Below, one piece after another: positions 16,983 through 26,273 of a stretch of 64,000 nt of DNA. Under the pieces are notes generated by a model. It was not told the origin of the DNA, ran no database searches, and saw only the letters and a program-made list of their open reading frames with translations. This DNA comes from Ancylomarina longa (GTDB taxonomy: Bacteria; Bacteroidota; Bacteroidia; Bacteroidales; Marinifilaceae): NCBI RefSeq assembly GCF_003996985.1, contig NZ_RJJX01000012.1, positions 1 through 64,000 of the forward strand, written 5' to 3'. The number at the start of each line of letters is the position of its first letter. Positions within the stretch are counted from its first letter, which is position 1. The position numbers were made by a program, and so were the translations under genes.

Positions 16983-19900
16983 TTATTTAAGATAGTACTT
17001 TTTAAAGAACTGAAGATAAACAGCAGGATCACCATTCTTCATGAAAATATCAAGATTATTGGCTGATATCACAAAGTTTCGGTAGCCAACTTTTTCAACT
17101 GGGGCAAATAATTCCCTATTGGTTACAATAGCCCGGAAATACATCATCGCTTGTTTTTTGTTTCGCATATTTGTAACCAGAAGAATCTCCCTGTTATCAT
17201 CTAAATTTCTTACTTCTACTTTTAAACTTCGAATATTATATCGCTTAATACCACTAAGCAATTGTTTTTTGTTCACATTTTCTTTTGTATAGACTAAAGC
17301 AAAATAATGTGGGGCATCTTCATTATAGGAATATAATCCATCCTGAACCAAATTTTTCTCCTTATGCACAGGGGCTTGAATATCCGCATTCAGGTAATTT
17401 TCTTTAAAGAACTTCAAATAAGGAAAAAGAGTTTTGTTGATATAGAATTTTTTGAAGTTCTCCTCGCTTATTATAAAATTACGATATTCGATATTTTGTA
17501 ATTGTGTGTAAACGGTATTATCCTGAACCAGATTTTGGAAATATTTCATTGCCTCAGATTTGGTTCCAATATTATTTACTACTATCATATTCAAATCAGC
17601 ATCGTATTGTTCTTTCAATACACTATAATCCTTGTCGTGATTGTAAATGTCATTTCTAAGTTTGCTAATATTCATTTTATGAACCGGAACTAAAAGAACG
17701 AATTTATGATTATCGGTAAAATTAATTGTGTAAGTGATAGAATCTAAATTAGTATTCACAGATACTAATTTGCCTTTCTTTTTTACGGTTGTTTTATTGG
17801 CTTTTCGCTCAACATTAAAATAATTCTTGGTGTAAAAATCAAGATATTGTTTAACATTTTGATTGTTCTTGAAGATATTAAAATTCGATATAGATATGAT
17901 GAAATTTCTATAATCTACATCTTCCAAACCACGAAAAGCCTTCTTGTTGGTTATGATTCCATTAAAATAATTCAGAGCATCATCCTTGCCTTTTAATCCT
18001 TTCACTAAAATCATAATTTGATCTTTGTTCAGGGACAATCGATCTACTTTAAAGGTACGCTTACTGTAGGCATCAGAATTATATCTTGAAATATTAAATA
18101 AACTACGATTTGCATCTCCTTCGCTCTTATTAAACATCAAGATGAAATAATGCTCTTCGTTAGATTTGATTTGGTACAATGGTTTGGCCTTAGCTTTTTT
18201 GTTGGAAGTCTTCTTGTCAAGTTCAACTGCCGCCTGATTCTCTTCTAATCTCCAATTATGAAGCAATCGATTCTGTCTGGCTTGTTCCATGTCTAGCATA
18301 GTGTATTGTAATGGAATAGCACCTTTCTCCAAACTGGCGAGAATGGTAGTGACAGTCTGCTTAATTTCCGGACCAGGATTTGACTTATTAACTTGTAGCA
18401 ACGACTGCTTGAATGGTTTAACATCTTGAGTTCTGCCAATGCAAAGTGCTCTCAGGAATAAGAATTTTGATCTAAGGTCACTTTCCGGATATCGTAGTAA
18501 TCCTTCGTTACACGACTTAATTACTCTGAAGTAATAGAAATTTTGGAAGTCTTCGTAAGCTGTTACATATAGATCATTTGCTCTTTTATTTTCCGCATCA
18601 ATCTTGTTGTAATAATTAGGATCGCTAAGTGCTTTGGCATAATCGCTATTCTTAAATTCGGTAAGAATTTTAGATTTGTATTGATTAGCAGCAGAGGTAT
18701 TTCCCAAATTTTTATTGAGGGAATAGCAATGGTAGTAAACCGAAAGCAAGTACTGATTATGTGGAAATCTGTGAAGTAAATCTTCCAATGTTTCTAAGGC
18801 TTTTTTATGGTCTTTTAATTTTTCTTCATAGACGAGTGCTGCCTGATAAAGTCCTTTTATGATTCGTTCGTCAGATTGAAGCATGGCTGCCTTTGTCATC
18901 GGTAAATCAATCATATAATATTCTCTGGATTTTGGATCTTTTTTAAGGGAAAGTCTCGATTTCTTATTTGAATCATCCTCCTCTAAGGCAGTTTCAACAT
19001 CTTCTACCGTGAAGGTCGATTTATTTTTTCTTCTCCAGTTATCTTCCAGTTTTCTTCGCCCCCATTTTCTCTGAAAATCAGCTTTTCCAAGTCCAATATT
19101 GGTTGGGTTGTAGAAATACCAATTTCCTTGATTGGAGGTGGATTTGTTACTATTTCCCAACATGTTGTTTTGACTATAGAAGTTTCGATCTGAGATAGCT
19201 TCCGCGGCTTTGGCTTTTTGCTCCCGCTCCTCGTCATTAATCTTATTAATCATGCTAGTGATAAGTTGCTCCCGATCTTTGTTACTCATGTTGGCAACTC
19301 GTTGTAAACTATCTTCTCTTTCTACCAGATTTAGGTTGTTTACCAGATCTGTAAGGTTTCCAACACGACTTGAGATCTTTGTGTAATTTGGGTAATCTTT
19401 GCCCAGATAAGTCATGGAAGAATCATAGCACAACTGAGATTTTGGATAGTTTTGATTTTCAAAGTAATAATCACCCAATTTTAAAAAGGATATTGCCTTT
19501 TGATTCTCATTAAATAGAGACACTTTGGTAGATTCCCAATAGTTCTTTAAAGCAGATTCCACATCTTCATCCTTGACGTCCATTTCTGCTAAGGCATAAT
19601 AGATTTGATCCTTGTACTCCGTATTTTTCTCATCGCGAAGCATCTTTTTCAAATCCTTGCGAATTTGTTCTCCGTTTTCTTCGCCAGTATAGGAAAGAGC
19701 CCTACTGATTTTAGCATTAAAGGTCATTTCATAGGAAGGATTTAAATCTATTAATTTCTGAAACTCCCTGGATGCCTCACTTGGATTATCTGTTTTTTGA
19801 TACAGTTGCGCCAGTAAATAATAAAAACGGGCTTTTTGGTGCTTATTTTTAGCAAAAGGAATGCTTTTTTCCAAAGCAGGTATTGCATTAGCATATTCTT

Positions 19901-20564
19901 TTTGCTGAATATAGATGTTAGCTCTTAAGGCTGAAATATCATAAAAAAAGTCTTTGGGTAAATTGGTGTTGTTTTCCAAACGATCAAGTATTTCTTTTCC
20001 AGAAATAAATTCTCCTCTGTCAATTAAACTCTTAGCTAACCATAGTTTGGCCTCCGGAATTAATTCAGATTCAGGATATTCTTTTAGTATAAATTGAAAT
20101 GCTTTTTCAGCAATATGATATTTCCCTTTATAAAATTGGGCTTTTCCAATGAGAAGATAACAATCATCTATCCAATTATTATATTCCTTTTTTTTACGAA
20201 AATTCTTGTATTTTTCAGACTGATTATTCTTTTTTCGTTTTGGTTTTCGGGTGATGGAATGTATTTTGATGGCTTTAGCTGCTTTTTCAATTGTTCTATC
20301 CATTTCCGAAAAGGATAATGCTCTTGCAGTTTCATTTTGATATTCAAAAACGGGAAGTAAGAGTGTATAGTTTTCCTGAATACCATTTTCAATCTTTTTT
20401 TCTCCTTTCTTAAGGCTCTCTTTACCGTTAAAATATACATTATAATGAGTAGTTAAGGAATGGTATTGCCTACTCATGAAGGTATTCTTTTGATTAGAAC
20501 AAGCAAAAGCAAATATCAGGACGAATACTATTAAAATAGTTTTGTAGAATTTTTTTGGAGCCAA
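16983..20564 (-). CDS. porW: PorW/SprE-type T9SS-associated TPR lipoprotein with triplicated C-terminal domain
   Basis: Outer-membrane lipoprotein needed for type IX secretion and gliding in characterised Bacteroidota. The signal peptide ends in a lipobox (FAFAC, Cys about 22) followed by the family-typical region SRQYHSLTTHYNVYFNG. Residues about 100-450 and 570-720 form TPR arrays (YKGKYHIAEKAFQ and similar). After that come three related units of roughly 110 residues. Each begins with a HYF-type strand and ends in a YRNF(I/V)IS segment followed by a YLxFxxxxY stretch (the last ends at residue 1193). They resemble SPOR-like folds, which is inference. At 1193 residues it is, to my memory, longer than characterised PorW/SprE proteins. 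It appears monocistronic, upstream of porX. Confidence 0.85.
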   Translation of the reverse strand: MAPKKFYKTILIVFVLIFAFACSNQKNTFMSRQYHSLTTHYNVYFNGKESLKKGEKKIENGIQENYTLLLPVFEYQNETARALSFSEMDRTIEKAAKAIKIHSITRKPKRKKNNQSEKYKNFRKKKEYNNWIDDCYLLIGKAQFYKGKYHIAEKAFQFILKEYPESELIPEAKLWLAKSLIDRGEFISGKEILDRLENNTNLPKDFFYDISALRANIYIQQKEYANAIPALEKSIPFAKNKHQKARFYYLLAQLYQKTDNPSEASREFQKLIDLNPSYEMTFNAKISRALSYTGEENGEQIRKDLKKMLRDEKNTEYKDQIYYALAEMDVKDEDVESALKNYWESTKVSLFNENQKAISFLKLGDYYFENQNYPKSQLCYDSSMTYLGKDYPNYTKISSRVGNLTDLVNNLNLVEREDSLQRVANMSNKDREQLITSMINKINDEEREQKAKAAEAISDRNFYSQNNMLGNSNKSTSNQGNWYFYNPTNIGLGKADFQRKWGRRKLEDNWRRKNKSTFTVEDVETALEEDDSNKKSRLSLKKDPKSREYYMIDLPMTKAAMLQSDERIIKGLYQAALVYEEKLKDHKKALETLEDLLHRFPHNQYLLSVYYHCYSLNKNLGNTSAANQYKSKILTEFKNSDYAKALSDPNYYNKIDAENKRANDLYVTAYEDFQNFYYFRVIKSCNEGLLRYPESDLRSKFLFLRALCIGRTQDVKPFKQSLLQVNKSNPGPEIKQTVTTILASLEKGAIPLQYTMLDMEQARQNRLLHNWRLEENQAAVELDKKTSNKKAKAKPLYQIKSNEEHYFILMFNKSEGDANRSLFNISRYNSDAYSKRTFKVDRLSLNKDQIMILVKGLKGKDDALNYFNGIITNKKAFRGLEDVDYRNFIISISNFNIFKNNQNVKQYLDFYTKNYFNVERKANKTTVKKKGKLVSVNTNLDSITYTINFTDNHKFVLLVPVHKMNISKLRNDIYNHDKDYSVLKEQYDADLNMIVVNNIGTKSEAMKYFQNLVQDNTVYTQLQNIEYRNFIISEENFKKFYINKTLFPYLKFFKENYLNADIQAPVHKEKNLVQDGLYSYNEDAPHYFALVYTKENVNKKQLLSGIKRYNIRSLKVEVRNLDDNREILLVTNMRNKKQAMMYFRAIVTNRELFAPVEKVGYRNFVISANNLDIFMKNGDPAVYLQFFKKYYLK

Positions 20565-20769
20565 GACTTATCGTTTTGTTAGATAACAGTTAACTATTCG
20601 TGTTTATTATATCAGAAATGAAAAAAGATTTATGAATACCACCTTTTTTTGTCAACCTATTTCAATTTTAAGTAATTAAGATACTCATCTTTTCTTATTG
20701 ATAGTAATAAGTATCGGTAAGAATAAAATTGAATAAACTTTTTAAAAATACTCCTATTTCTGTGAAAAT

Positions 20770-20800
20770 AAAAAAGGAGCAATAAATGCTCCTTTTTTAA
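20770..20800. terminator. Terminator after mrp
   Basis: Inverted repeat with arms AAAAAGGAGC and GCTCCTTTTTT around a 7-nt loop. It lies 18 bp past the mrp stop codon and is suited to the minus strand as well as the plus strand. Confidence 0.8.
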
Positions 20801-20817
20801 TGAATTAGTTTTGTTCC

Positions 20818-21915
20818 TTATCGAGTGATTTGAACTCGTTTTGTAGGATCTAAATTTTTATTTCTTTCGTCAACAACAGAAATTAGTTTGCTTGCTAAAT
20901 CTGCAAAGGCCATTCCTGTTACAGAATCCTGATCAACTGCTGCAGGTATCCCATTATCTCCTCCTTCACGTATACTCTGAACGATTGGAATTTGTCCCAA
21001 TAGTTCAATGTTTTTTTCTTCAGCGAGTTTTTTGCAACCATCTTTGCCAAAGAGATAGTATTTGTTTTCCGGTAATTCTGCTGGTGTAAACCAAGCCATA
21101 TTTTCTACCATCCCCAATACGGGTACATTAACACCAGAGCCTTCAAACATACTTATTGCTTTTATTGCATCAGCTAATGCCACTTCTTGTGGGGTACTTA
21201 CCACAATTGCACCTGTAACAGGAACTGTCTGAACTAGTGTTAAATGAATGTCGCTGGTTCCTGGTGGTAAATCGATCAAAACAAAATCGAGTTCGCCCCA
21301 ATTTCCCTCTTCAATCATTTGTTTTAAAGCATTTGATGCCATAGGACCACGCCAAACCGTTGCCTGAGCTGGATCTACAAAAAATCCAATAGATAACATT
21401 TTCACCCCGAATTTTTCGTGAGGTTCAATCATATCTTTATCATCCAGCTTAATAAGATTTGGGCGGGCAGATTCCGAACCAAACATTTTTGGAACTGATG
21501 GGCCAAAAATATCGGCATCTATTAATCCAACTTTGGCACCTGCTTTGGCAAGTGCAACCGCAAGGTTGGTTGCAATGGTAGATTTTCCAACGCCACCTTT
21601 TCCCGAAGCAACAGCTATGATATTTTTTACTTTAGAAAGAACTTTACGATCTTCTACCACATGTACTGCTTTCACTTTAATATTTCCCTTAATTTCTGCA
21701 TTTCTATCCACAAATTTTAAAATTGCGGAAACGCACGCTTTTTTTAATGGTATAATATTTGGGTCGTCGGATTTTTGGAATACCAAATCGAAACCGATTT
21801 TCTTTCCTTCAATTTTAATGTTACGAACCATATCTAAACTCATGATATTTTTATCAGAGCCAGGATAATTCACTAAATTAAGAGCATCCGTAACTTGCTT
21901 TTGCGTATAACTCAT
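20818..21915 (-). CDS. mrp: Mrp/ApbC-family iron-sulfur cluster carrier ATPase
   Basis: Cytosolic P-loop ATPase thought to carry and deliver iron-sulfur clusters to apoproteins. The N-terminal 90 residues are a MIP18/DUF59-like domain. A deviant Walker A follows (ASGKGGVGKSTIATNLA, near residue 110), then the IDLPPGTSD switch and GMVENMAWF. The two-cysteine CxxC of many Mrp proteins is not seen where expected (the chain reads AWFTPAELPENKYYLFG), so cluster binding may differ. 365 residues, usual length. It is the last gene of the holB-PSP1-gldH-trmB-ATL-mrp run. A TACATTTG element (TAnnTTTG type) lies just upstream, so it may also have its own promoter. Confidence 0.92.
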   Translation of the reverse strand: MSYTQKQVTDALNLVNYPGSDKNIMSLDMVRNIKIEGKKIGFDLVFQKSDDPNIIPLKKACVSAILKFVDRNAEIKGNIKVKAVHVVEDRKVLSKVKNIIAVASGKGGVGKSTIATNLAVALAKAGAKVGLIDADIFGPSVPKMFGSESARPNLIKLDDKDMIEPHEKFGVKMLSIGFFVDPAQATVWRGPMASNALKQMIEEGNWGELDFVLIDLPPGTSDIHLTLVQTVPVTGAIVVSTPQEVALADAIKAISMFEGSGVNVPVLGMVENMAWFTPAELPENKYYLFGKDGCKKLAEEKNIELLGQIPIVQSIREGGDNGIPAAVDQDSVTGMAFADLASKLISVVDERNKNLDPTKRVQITR

Positions 21916-21970
21916 GATATATGAAAATTTAATTCTTTAATCTTTACAAATGTATATATTTAGATTCAAT

Positions 21971-22309
21971 TTAAATAAAATCCATGTCGAGTTCTTTCAT
22001 AGGATCCCAAAAAACATTTTCGAAATCTTGAATTTGATCATCAATTATGACAATTCCTTCATTTTCGAGTAATTCCTGCATGATATTTTTACCGGGAAAA
22101 TGATGTTTTCCTGATAACATTCCGAAGCGATTCACAACTCTGTGAGCTGGCATAAATTCAGAAAAAGAGTGCGATTGATTCATTGCCCAGCCTACCATGC
22201 GGGCTCCTTTTGGCGAGCCTATGAATTTGGCAATTGCACCATAACTAGTGGCTCTTCCCGATGGAATCTTGCGCACAATATCATAGATTCTCAAATATAA
22301 ATCAGTCAT
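21971..22309 (-). CDS. Alkyltransferase-like (ATL) DNA-repair protein
   Basis: Belongs to the O6-alkylguanine-DNA methyltransferase DNA-binding domain family but lacks the acceptor cysteine. The usual PCHR motif reads PAHRV here, so it should bind alkylated guanine without removing the alkyl group and perhaps hand the lesion to nucleotide excision repair, as known for ATL proteins. Other landmarks are present: IPSGRATSYGAIA (helix-turn-helix with the Arg finger) and RMVGWAMNQ. I chose the ATG giving MTDLYLRIYD, which overlaps the trmB stop by 8 nt. The frame is open nine codons further upstream but those lie inside trmB. 112 residues, normal for ATL. Confidence 0.88.
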   Translation of the reverse strand: MTDLYLRIYDIVRKIPSGRATSYGAIAKFIGSPKGARMVGWAMNQSHSFSEFMPAHRVVNRFGMLSGKHHFPGKNIMQELLENEGIVIIDDQIQDFENVFWDPMKELDMDFI

Positions 22310-23054
22310 TTTTTTCTGTTCTCTTCTCGCGGCCAAAACTGCGATAGGAATCTAGTTCGATTTCTACATCAGGCTCTATAAAATGTCTTTTATCCGCCAG
22401 ATTGAATTTTAGATATTTTATGGGAATTCCCCGATCTAAAAATTGCTGCTCGTAAAAGGTTCTGATTGAAAGAATATCGTCTGCAATCCCAGAGTTATAT
22501 AGATCGTTCGTATTGATATCAACATTCAAATTATTTTCCTGAATGACATAGGAGGTGTATTCATATAAAAATTTACTATCGGTTTTTAAGTGAATAATTC
22601 CATTCATGGATAATAGATTGCTGTATAATTCCAGGAAGCGTGTTCCTGTTAGTCTTTTTCTTACCTTTTTCATTTGGGGATCTGGAAAAGTAACCCAGAT
22701 CTCCGCGATTTCTCCCTGTTCAAAAATAGATTCTAATAATTCTGCATTGGTTCGAATAAAAGCCACATTGTTCAAATCTTCTTCCAAAGATGTTTTGGCT
22801 CCAATCCACATTCTGGCACCTTTAATATCAATTCCTATAAAATTTTTATCTGGTGATTTTCTTGCTAAACCAATGGTATATTCTCCCTTTCCACATCCAA
22901 CCTCCAATACAATTGGATTGTTATTTTTAAACACTTCCTGCTTCCATTTTCCTTTTAAAGCATAATTTTTCTCCCAAACTTCGTTGTGGGTAGGTTGAAA
23001 TACATTTGTAAAGGTATTCATATCAGCGAAGCGCTGTAACTTATTTTTTCCCAC
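22302..23054 (-). CDS. trmB: tRNA (guanine-N7-)-methyltransferase
   Basis: Methylates G46 in the variable loop of tRNAs using S-adenosylmethionine. The 250 residues start at GTG with MGKNKLQRF, the N-terminus I recall for Bacteroidota TrmB, which supports this start even though it overlaps gldH by 14 nt. SAM-binding motif I is LEVGCGKGEYT, the family signature FPDPQMKKVRKRLT is complete, and the C-terminal SIRTFYEQQFLDRG segment matches the substrate-binding region. It is translationally linked to gldH upstream and to the ATL gene downstream. Confidence 0.93.
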   Translation of the reverse strand: MGKNKLQRFADMNTFTNVFQPTHNEVWEKNYALKGKWKQEVFKNNNPIVLEVGCGKGEYTIGLARKSPDKNFIGIDIKGARMWIGAKTSLEEDLNNVAFIRTNAELLESIFEQGEIAEIWVTFPDPQMKKVRKRLTGTRFLELYSNLLSMNGIIHLKTDSKFLYEYTSYVIQENNLNVDINTNDLYNSGIADDILSIRTFYEQQFLDRGIPIKYLKFNLADKRHFIEPDVEIELDSYRSFGREKRTEKND

Positions 23055-23544
23055 GATTAGAGTCTGTAATTTTATGGTTTAATTTTTCTATTCGAATGCC
23101 AACATTAACGACACCATTCAGTTTTTGGGGCCACATTCCTTGCGTAATTTCGAATACATATTTTCCGGAATGAGGAAATATTACATTTTGCTGAAAAGGT
23201 ACCTGTAAGTCAAAAATATCACCAAAGCCACTTCCGTACCATTTTCCCTTTTCATCGGCAAGTTGTAATTCTATTTTTTTGTTTTCCGTTTTCCCATCAG
23301 GAGTTATTTTTTTAACAAACACCCATATGTTACTATATTCGTAAGACCCGGTATTCCTAATGTTTAAGAAAATATTATTAGCTTGAATTGTATCTTTGAT
23401 ATTTACTTCAAAGCGAAGGATGTTTTTTTGCTCCCACTGATAGTTAGGAATATCTTCATATTGCTCATAAACCCGGTTAAAATCGCAAGACGTAACCCCT
23501 AATCCAATTAAGATTAAAAAAAATGCCCAAATTAGTTTTTTCAT
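23041..23544 (-). CDS. gldH: Gliding motility lipoprotein GldH
   Basis: Lipoprotein associated with the gliding/T9SS machinery in Bacteroidota and also kept in non-gliding species. The signal peptide has a hydrophobic core and a lipobox ending VTSCDF (Cys20). The mature part of about 147 residues is a predicted beta-sandwich with the conserved YSNIWVFVKK and QNVIFPHSGKYVFEITQ stretches. 167 residues, usual length. The start codon overlaps the PSP1 stop (ATGA) and the 3' end overlaps trmB, so expression is coupled within the operon. Confidence 0.88.
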   Translation of the reverse strand: MKKLIWAFFLILIGLGVTSCDFNRVYEQYEDIPNYQWEQKNILRFEVNIKDTIQANNIFLNIRNTGSYEYSNIWVFVKKITPDGKTENKKIELQLADEKGKWYGSGFGDIFDLQVPFQQNVIFPHSGKYVFEITQGMWPQKLNGVVNVGIRIEKLNHKITDSNRGKK

Positions 23545-24695
23545 TTTTTAGCAGAGGTATTAGGTTTTCTTGGCTTACGTCTAAATTTTCTTTTTCCTCT
23601 TTTTTTGCTTGGATTTTCCTTTTTATCAAATCGATTTAAGCTGTCTTGTCCAACCACATTTTCATAATCCAAAGATTTTTTAGATTTGGGTTTTGGTTCG
23701 GAAATTAATAGATCTACTTTCGTTCCTTTCTTATTAAATTGGATAATTTCTTTTACCCGATCAATTGGTACTTGTACAAGATTCATTGAGTTGAACTTGT
23801 CGAAAGAATACCACATCATTCTTTTGAAAATATCTGTTTTTTGATGATAAGCAGTTCCATCCTTTGTTTCTAATGGAATATTTGTGTTTGGAAAATCTTT
23901 TTGAGCATCGATGTAACAATCTAATTCAAAATTCAGGCAGCATTTTAATTTACCGCACTGGCCTGCCAATTTTTGAGGATTGAGAGAAATCTCCTGATAT
24001 CTGGCAGCATTAGTTGTTACTGATACAAAGTTGGTAATCCAGGTAGAGCAGCACAATTCTCTGCCACATGGTCCAATTCCTCCTATTCTCCCGGCTTCTT
24101 GTCGGGCACCAATTTGCCTCATTTCAATTCTTATTTTGAATTGTTCTGCCAATACCTTAATGAGTTGACGAAAATCAACACGGTCGTCAGCAATGTAGTA
24201 GAATATAGCCTTGGTTTTATCACCTTGGTATTCCACATCACCGATTTTCATATTTAGGCGCAATTCAGCAGAAATCTGACGAGCCTTAATCATTGTCCTA
24301 TGCTCCAGTGCAATGGCTTCGTTCCATTTTTCGATATCTACAGGTTTTGCCTTACGATAGATTTTTCTTGCTTCGTAAGTTTTCGGATCGAGCTTTTGTT
24401 TGCGCATTTGCTCTAACACTAAATCTCCTGTTAAGGAAACAATTCCTATATCGTGTCCTGGTGATGCTTCAACAGCGATAACATCTCCTCTTTGTAATCT
24501 TAATTGATTCGAATTTGAGTAGAATCCCTTACGAGTATTTTTAAATTTTACCTCAACAATATCTGGACATAATGCACTTTCAGGAACACCTTTCAACCAA
24601 TCATAAACATCTAGCTTTCCTACCAGCAGTCTATGATCTTTCTTGCTGGAAGCACAGCCTGTGCATTTCCCTTTAGGTTCCTTGTTTTCTATCAT
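23541..24695 (-). CDS. PSP1-domain (RicT/YaaT-like) regulatory protein
   Basis: Homologue of Bacillus YaaT/RicT, part of an iron-sulfur-containing complex that affects RNase Y activity and phosphorelay in that organism; its role in Bacteroidota is not established. An N-terminal CTGCASSKK segment is followed by the PSP1 domain at residues about 40-270. That domain contains clustered cysteines in CGRELCCSTW and CGKLKCCLNFELDCY, plus RIEMRQIGARQEA. The C-terminus (about 330-384) is a lysine/arginine-rich tail likely to bind nucleic acid, as seen in Bacteroidota members. It starts the overlapping gldH-trmB run and sits 93 bp downstream of holB; that pairing is common and recalls the yaaT-holB order in Firmicutes. 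Confidence 0.85.
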   Translation of the reverse strand: MIENKEPKGKCTGCASSKKDHRLLVGKLDVYDWLKGVPESALCPDIVEVKFKNTRKGFYSNSNQLRLQRGDVIAVEASPGHDIGIVSLTGDLVLEQMRKQKLDPKTYEARKIYRKAKPVDIEKWNEAIALEHRTMIKARQISAELRLNMKIGDVEYQGDKTKAIFYYIADDRVDFRQLIKVLAEQFKIRIEMRQIGARQEAGRIGGIGPCGRELCCSTWITNFVSVTTNAARYQEISLNPQKLAGQCGKLKCCLNFELDCYIDAQKDFPNTNIPLETKDGTAYHQKTDIFKRMMWYSFDKFNSMNLVQVPIDRVKEIIQFNKKGTKVDLLISEPKPKSKKSLDYENVVGQDSLNRFDKKENPSKKRGKRKFRRKPRKPNTSAKK

Positions 24696-24788
24696 ATGTA
24701 TATTGATTATTAGTCGATAATCGACCGCAAAAATAGCGAATTTAATTTAAAACCTTTAAAGGTAATGAAATCGGGTAACTATTGAACT

Positions 24789-25913
24789 TTAAGGGCGTAA
24801 TAATTTCACTAGTTTTAAGCCCAAATCTAAAAATACAATCTTCGCATTTGCATTCCTTTCTATATCAGTATAGGCTCTGGATAATTCATCGGATATAAAC
24901 CATACGTTTCCTTCATTAATGTATGGTGAAAAACGTTGTGAAAAATTCATTTCATCTCCACTTAAGAAAACCATATTAGATTGTTTTAAATTGAGAATGA
25001 AATTTTCACGAATCATTCTCACCCCGTAATTCAAAAAACTCTTTTGACGCTCCCTGCCAATACTTGCAATTTCTTCAGCCCAATCCATTATGTCAGATAC
25101 TTTTCTGGCATAACAATGCCTCATAATGGCAACGAAATTTTCGAAATTAAAGGAGTTTTCTTCAGAATTTTGCACAACTATTCTGGCTTTACGAAAACTA
25201 CCTTCGGACAGATGAACCAAGTTGTCGATTTCTGATTCAGAAAGATTAAAATTTTGCCGAATGGCTTGTGATAAGGCTTCTTTTTCAATTCTTGGAACTT
25301 TCACCAATTGAACTCGCGAAAGAATAGTCTGTATAATGTTTTCAGATTCTTCCGAAACCATAAAGAATAAAGTCTTCACGGGTGGTTCTTCAATCATTTT
25401 CAATAACTTATTAGCACAGCTAAGATGCATTTTTTCAGGCAACCAAATAATCATTATCTTGTAATCCGACTCATAGGTTTTTAAGTTTAATTTTCGAATT
25501 ATTTCGTTACTTTCGTGAGAATAAATCATTCCCTGAGAATTGTCCACTCCAATGGTGCGATACCAATCTCCAATATCGAAGTAAGCATCTTTCAATACTT
25601 GATTTCTCCAGCTCGCTATAAAGTTATCACTCACAGGGTTGGTAAATCCTTTTCCTTTCACAACAGGGAATACGAAATGTAAGTCAGGGTGAATTAACTT
25701 TTGATATTTTTGACAAGAAGCACAGATCCCGCAAGAATCGTTTTCTCCCTTATTCAGGCAAGATACATATTGAGCGAAGGCAATAGCTAAGGGAAGTTTG
25801 CCAATACCCGTAGGACCAATTAGTAGCTGCGCGTGGCTAACTCTATTGTCTTTTACGCTTTGTATGAAACGTTTCTTTATGCTTTTGTGACCGATTATAT
25901 CTTTAAATTGCAT
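24789..25913 (-). CDS. holB: DNA polymerase III delta-prime subunit (clamp loader)
   Basis: Clamp-loader subunit of the replicative polymerase. The start giving MQFKDIIGHKSIKKRF (25913) is chosen; the frame stays open 38 codons further upstream but those residues do not resemble the family. The AAA+ core begins with the hand-over motif GPTGIGKLPLA, where the usual Ser/Thr after Lys is Leu, so nucleotide binding is probably lost, as is common in delta-prime. The zinc-binding cysteines are present (CLNKGENDSCGICASC). The sensor-type MIEEPP and ILSR motifs follow. About 374 residues. First gene of the run ending at mrp. Confidence 0.9.
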   Translation of the reverse strand: MQFKDIIGHKSIKKRFIQSVKDNRVSHAQLLIGPTGIGKLPLAIAFAQYVSCLNKGENDSCGICASCQKYQKLIHPDLHFVFPVVKGKGFTNPVSDNFIASWRNQVLKDAYFDIGDWYRTIGVDNSQGMIYSHESNEIIRKLNLKTYESDYKIMIIWLPEKMHLSCANKLLKMIEEPPVKTLFFMVSEESENIIQTILSRVQLVKVPRIEKEALSQAIRQNFNLSESEIDNLVHLSEGSFRKARIVVQNSEENSFNFENFVAIMRHCYARKVSDIMDWAEEIASIGRERQKSFLNYGVRMIRENFILNLKQSNMVFLSGDEMNFSQRFSPYINEGNVWFISDELSRAYTDIERNANAKIVFLDLGLKLVKLLRP

Positions 25914-26273
25914 GAGTTTAGAATCTGTTCTGGTAAAAGGATGAAGTATATATATGATCGTACTAAAAACTATACTTTCATTTGGAAAAATCTCATAATA
26001 GCCTACAAAATTACAATAGGTATTCAAAGATAAAAAAATATACAGGTGCTTTTGTTAAAAGCATACAAGATGAACTTGTAATGGATAAAAAATGACGTTT
26101 TAAGGTGAATATTCAGTGATATCAAAATTAATGCAATCGTTTCAGAAACGTAGATAATGTACTCAAAATAATCATGTAATCAGGTAGTTGTGTTGTATTT
26201 GGTATCTTTTTTGCAGCAATATACAGAAAAACATACCTTTGTTTGAAAGAAAAAAAACTAAAGATATATTCCA
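25914..26273. other. Divergent intergenic region holB/pgk
   Basis: About 360 bp between divergent genes, expected to carry both promoters. It is AT-rich. A TATCTTTT element near 26203 could serve pgk as a -7 region, but no matching TTTG was found 19 nt upstream, so I do not call a promoter. Confidence 0.4.

Noticed and set aside
26203-26210. TATCTTTT as the pgk -7 promoter element
   Set aside because: No TTTG at the required 19-nt distance; reported only as a note in the intergenic entry.
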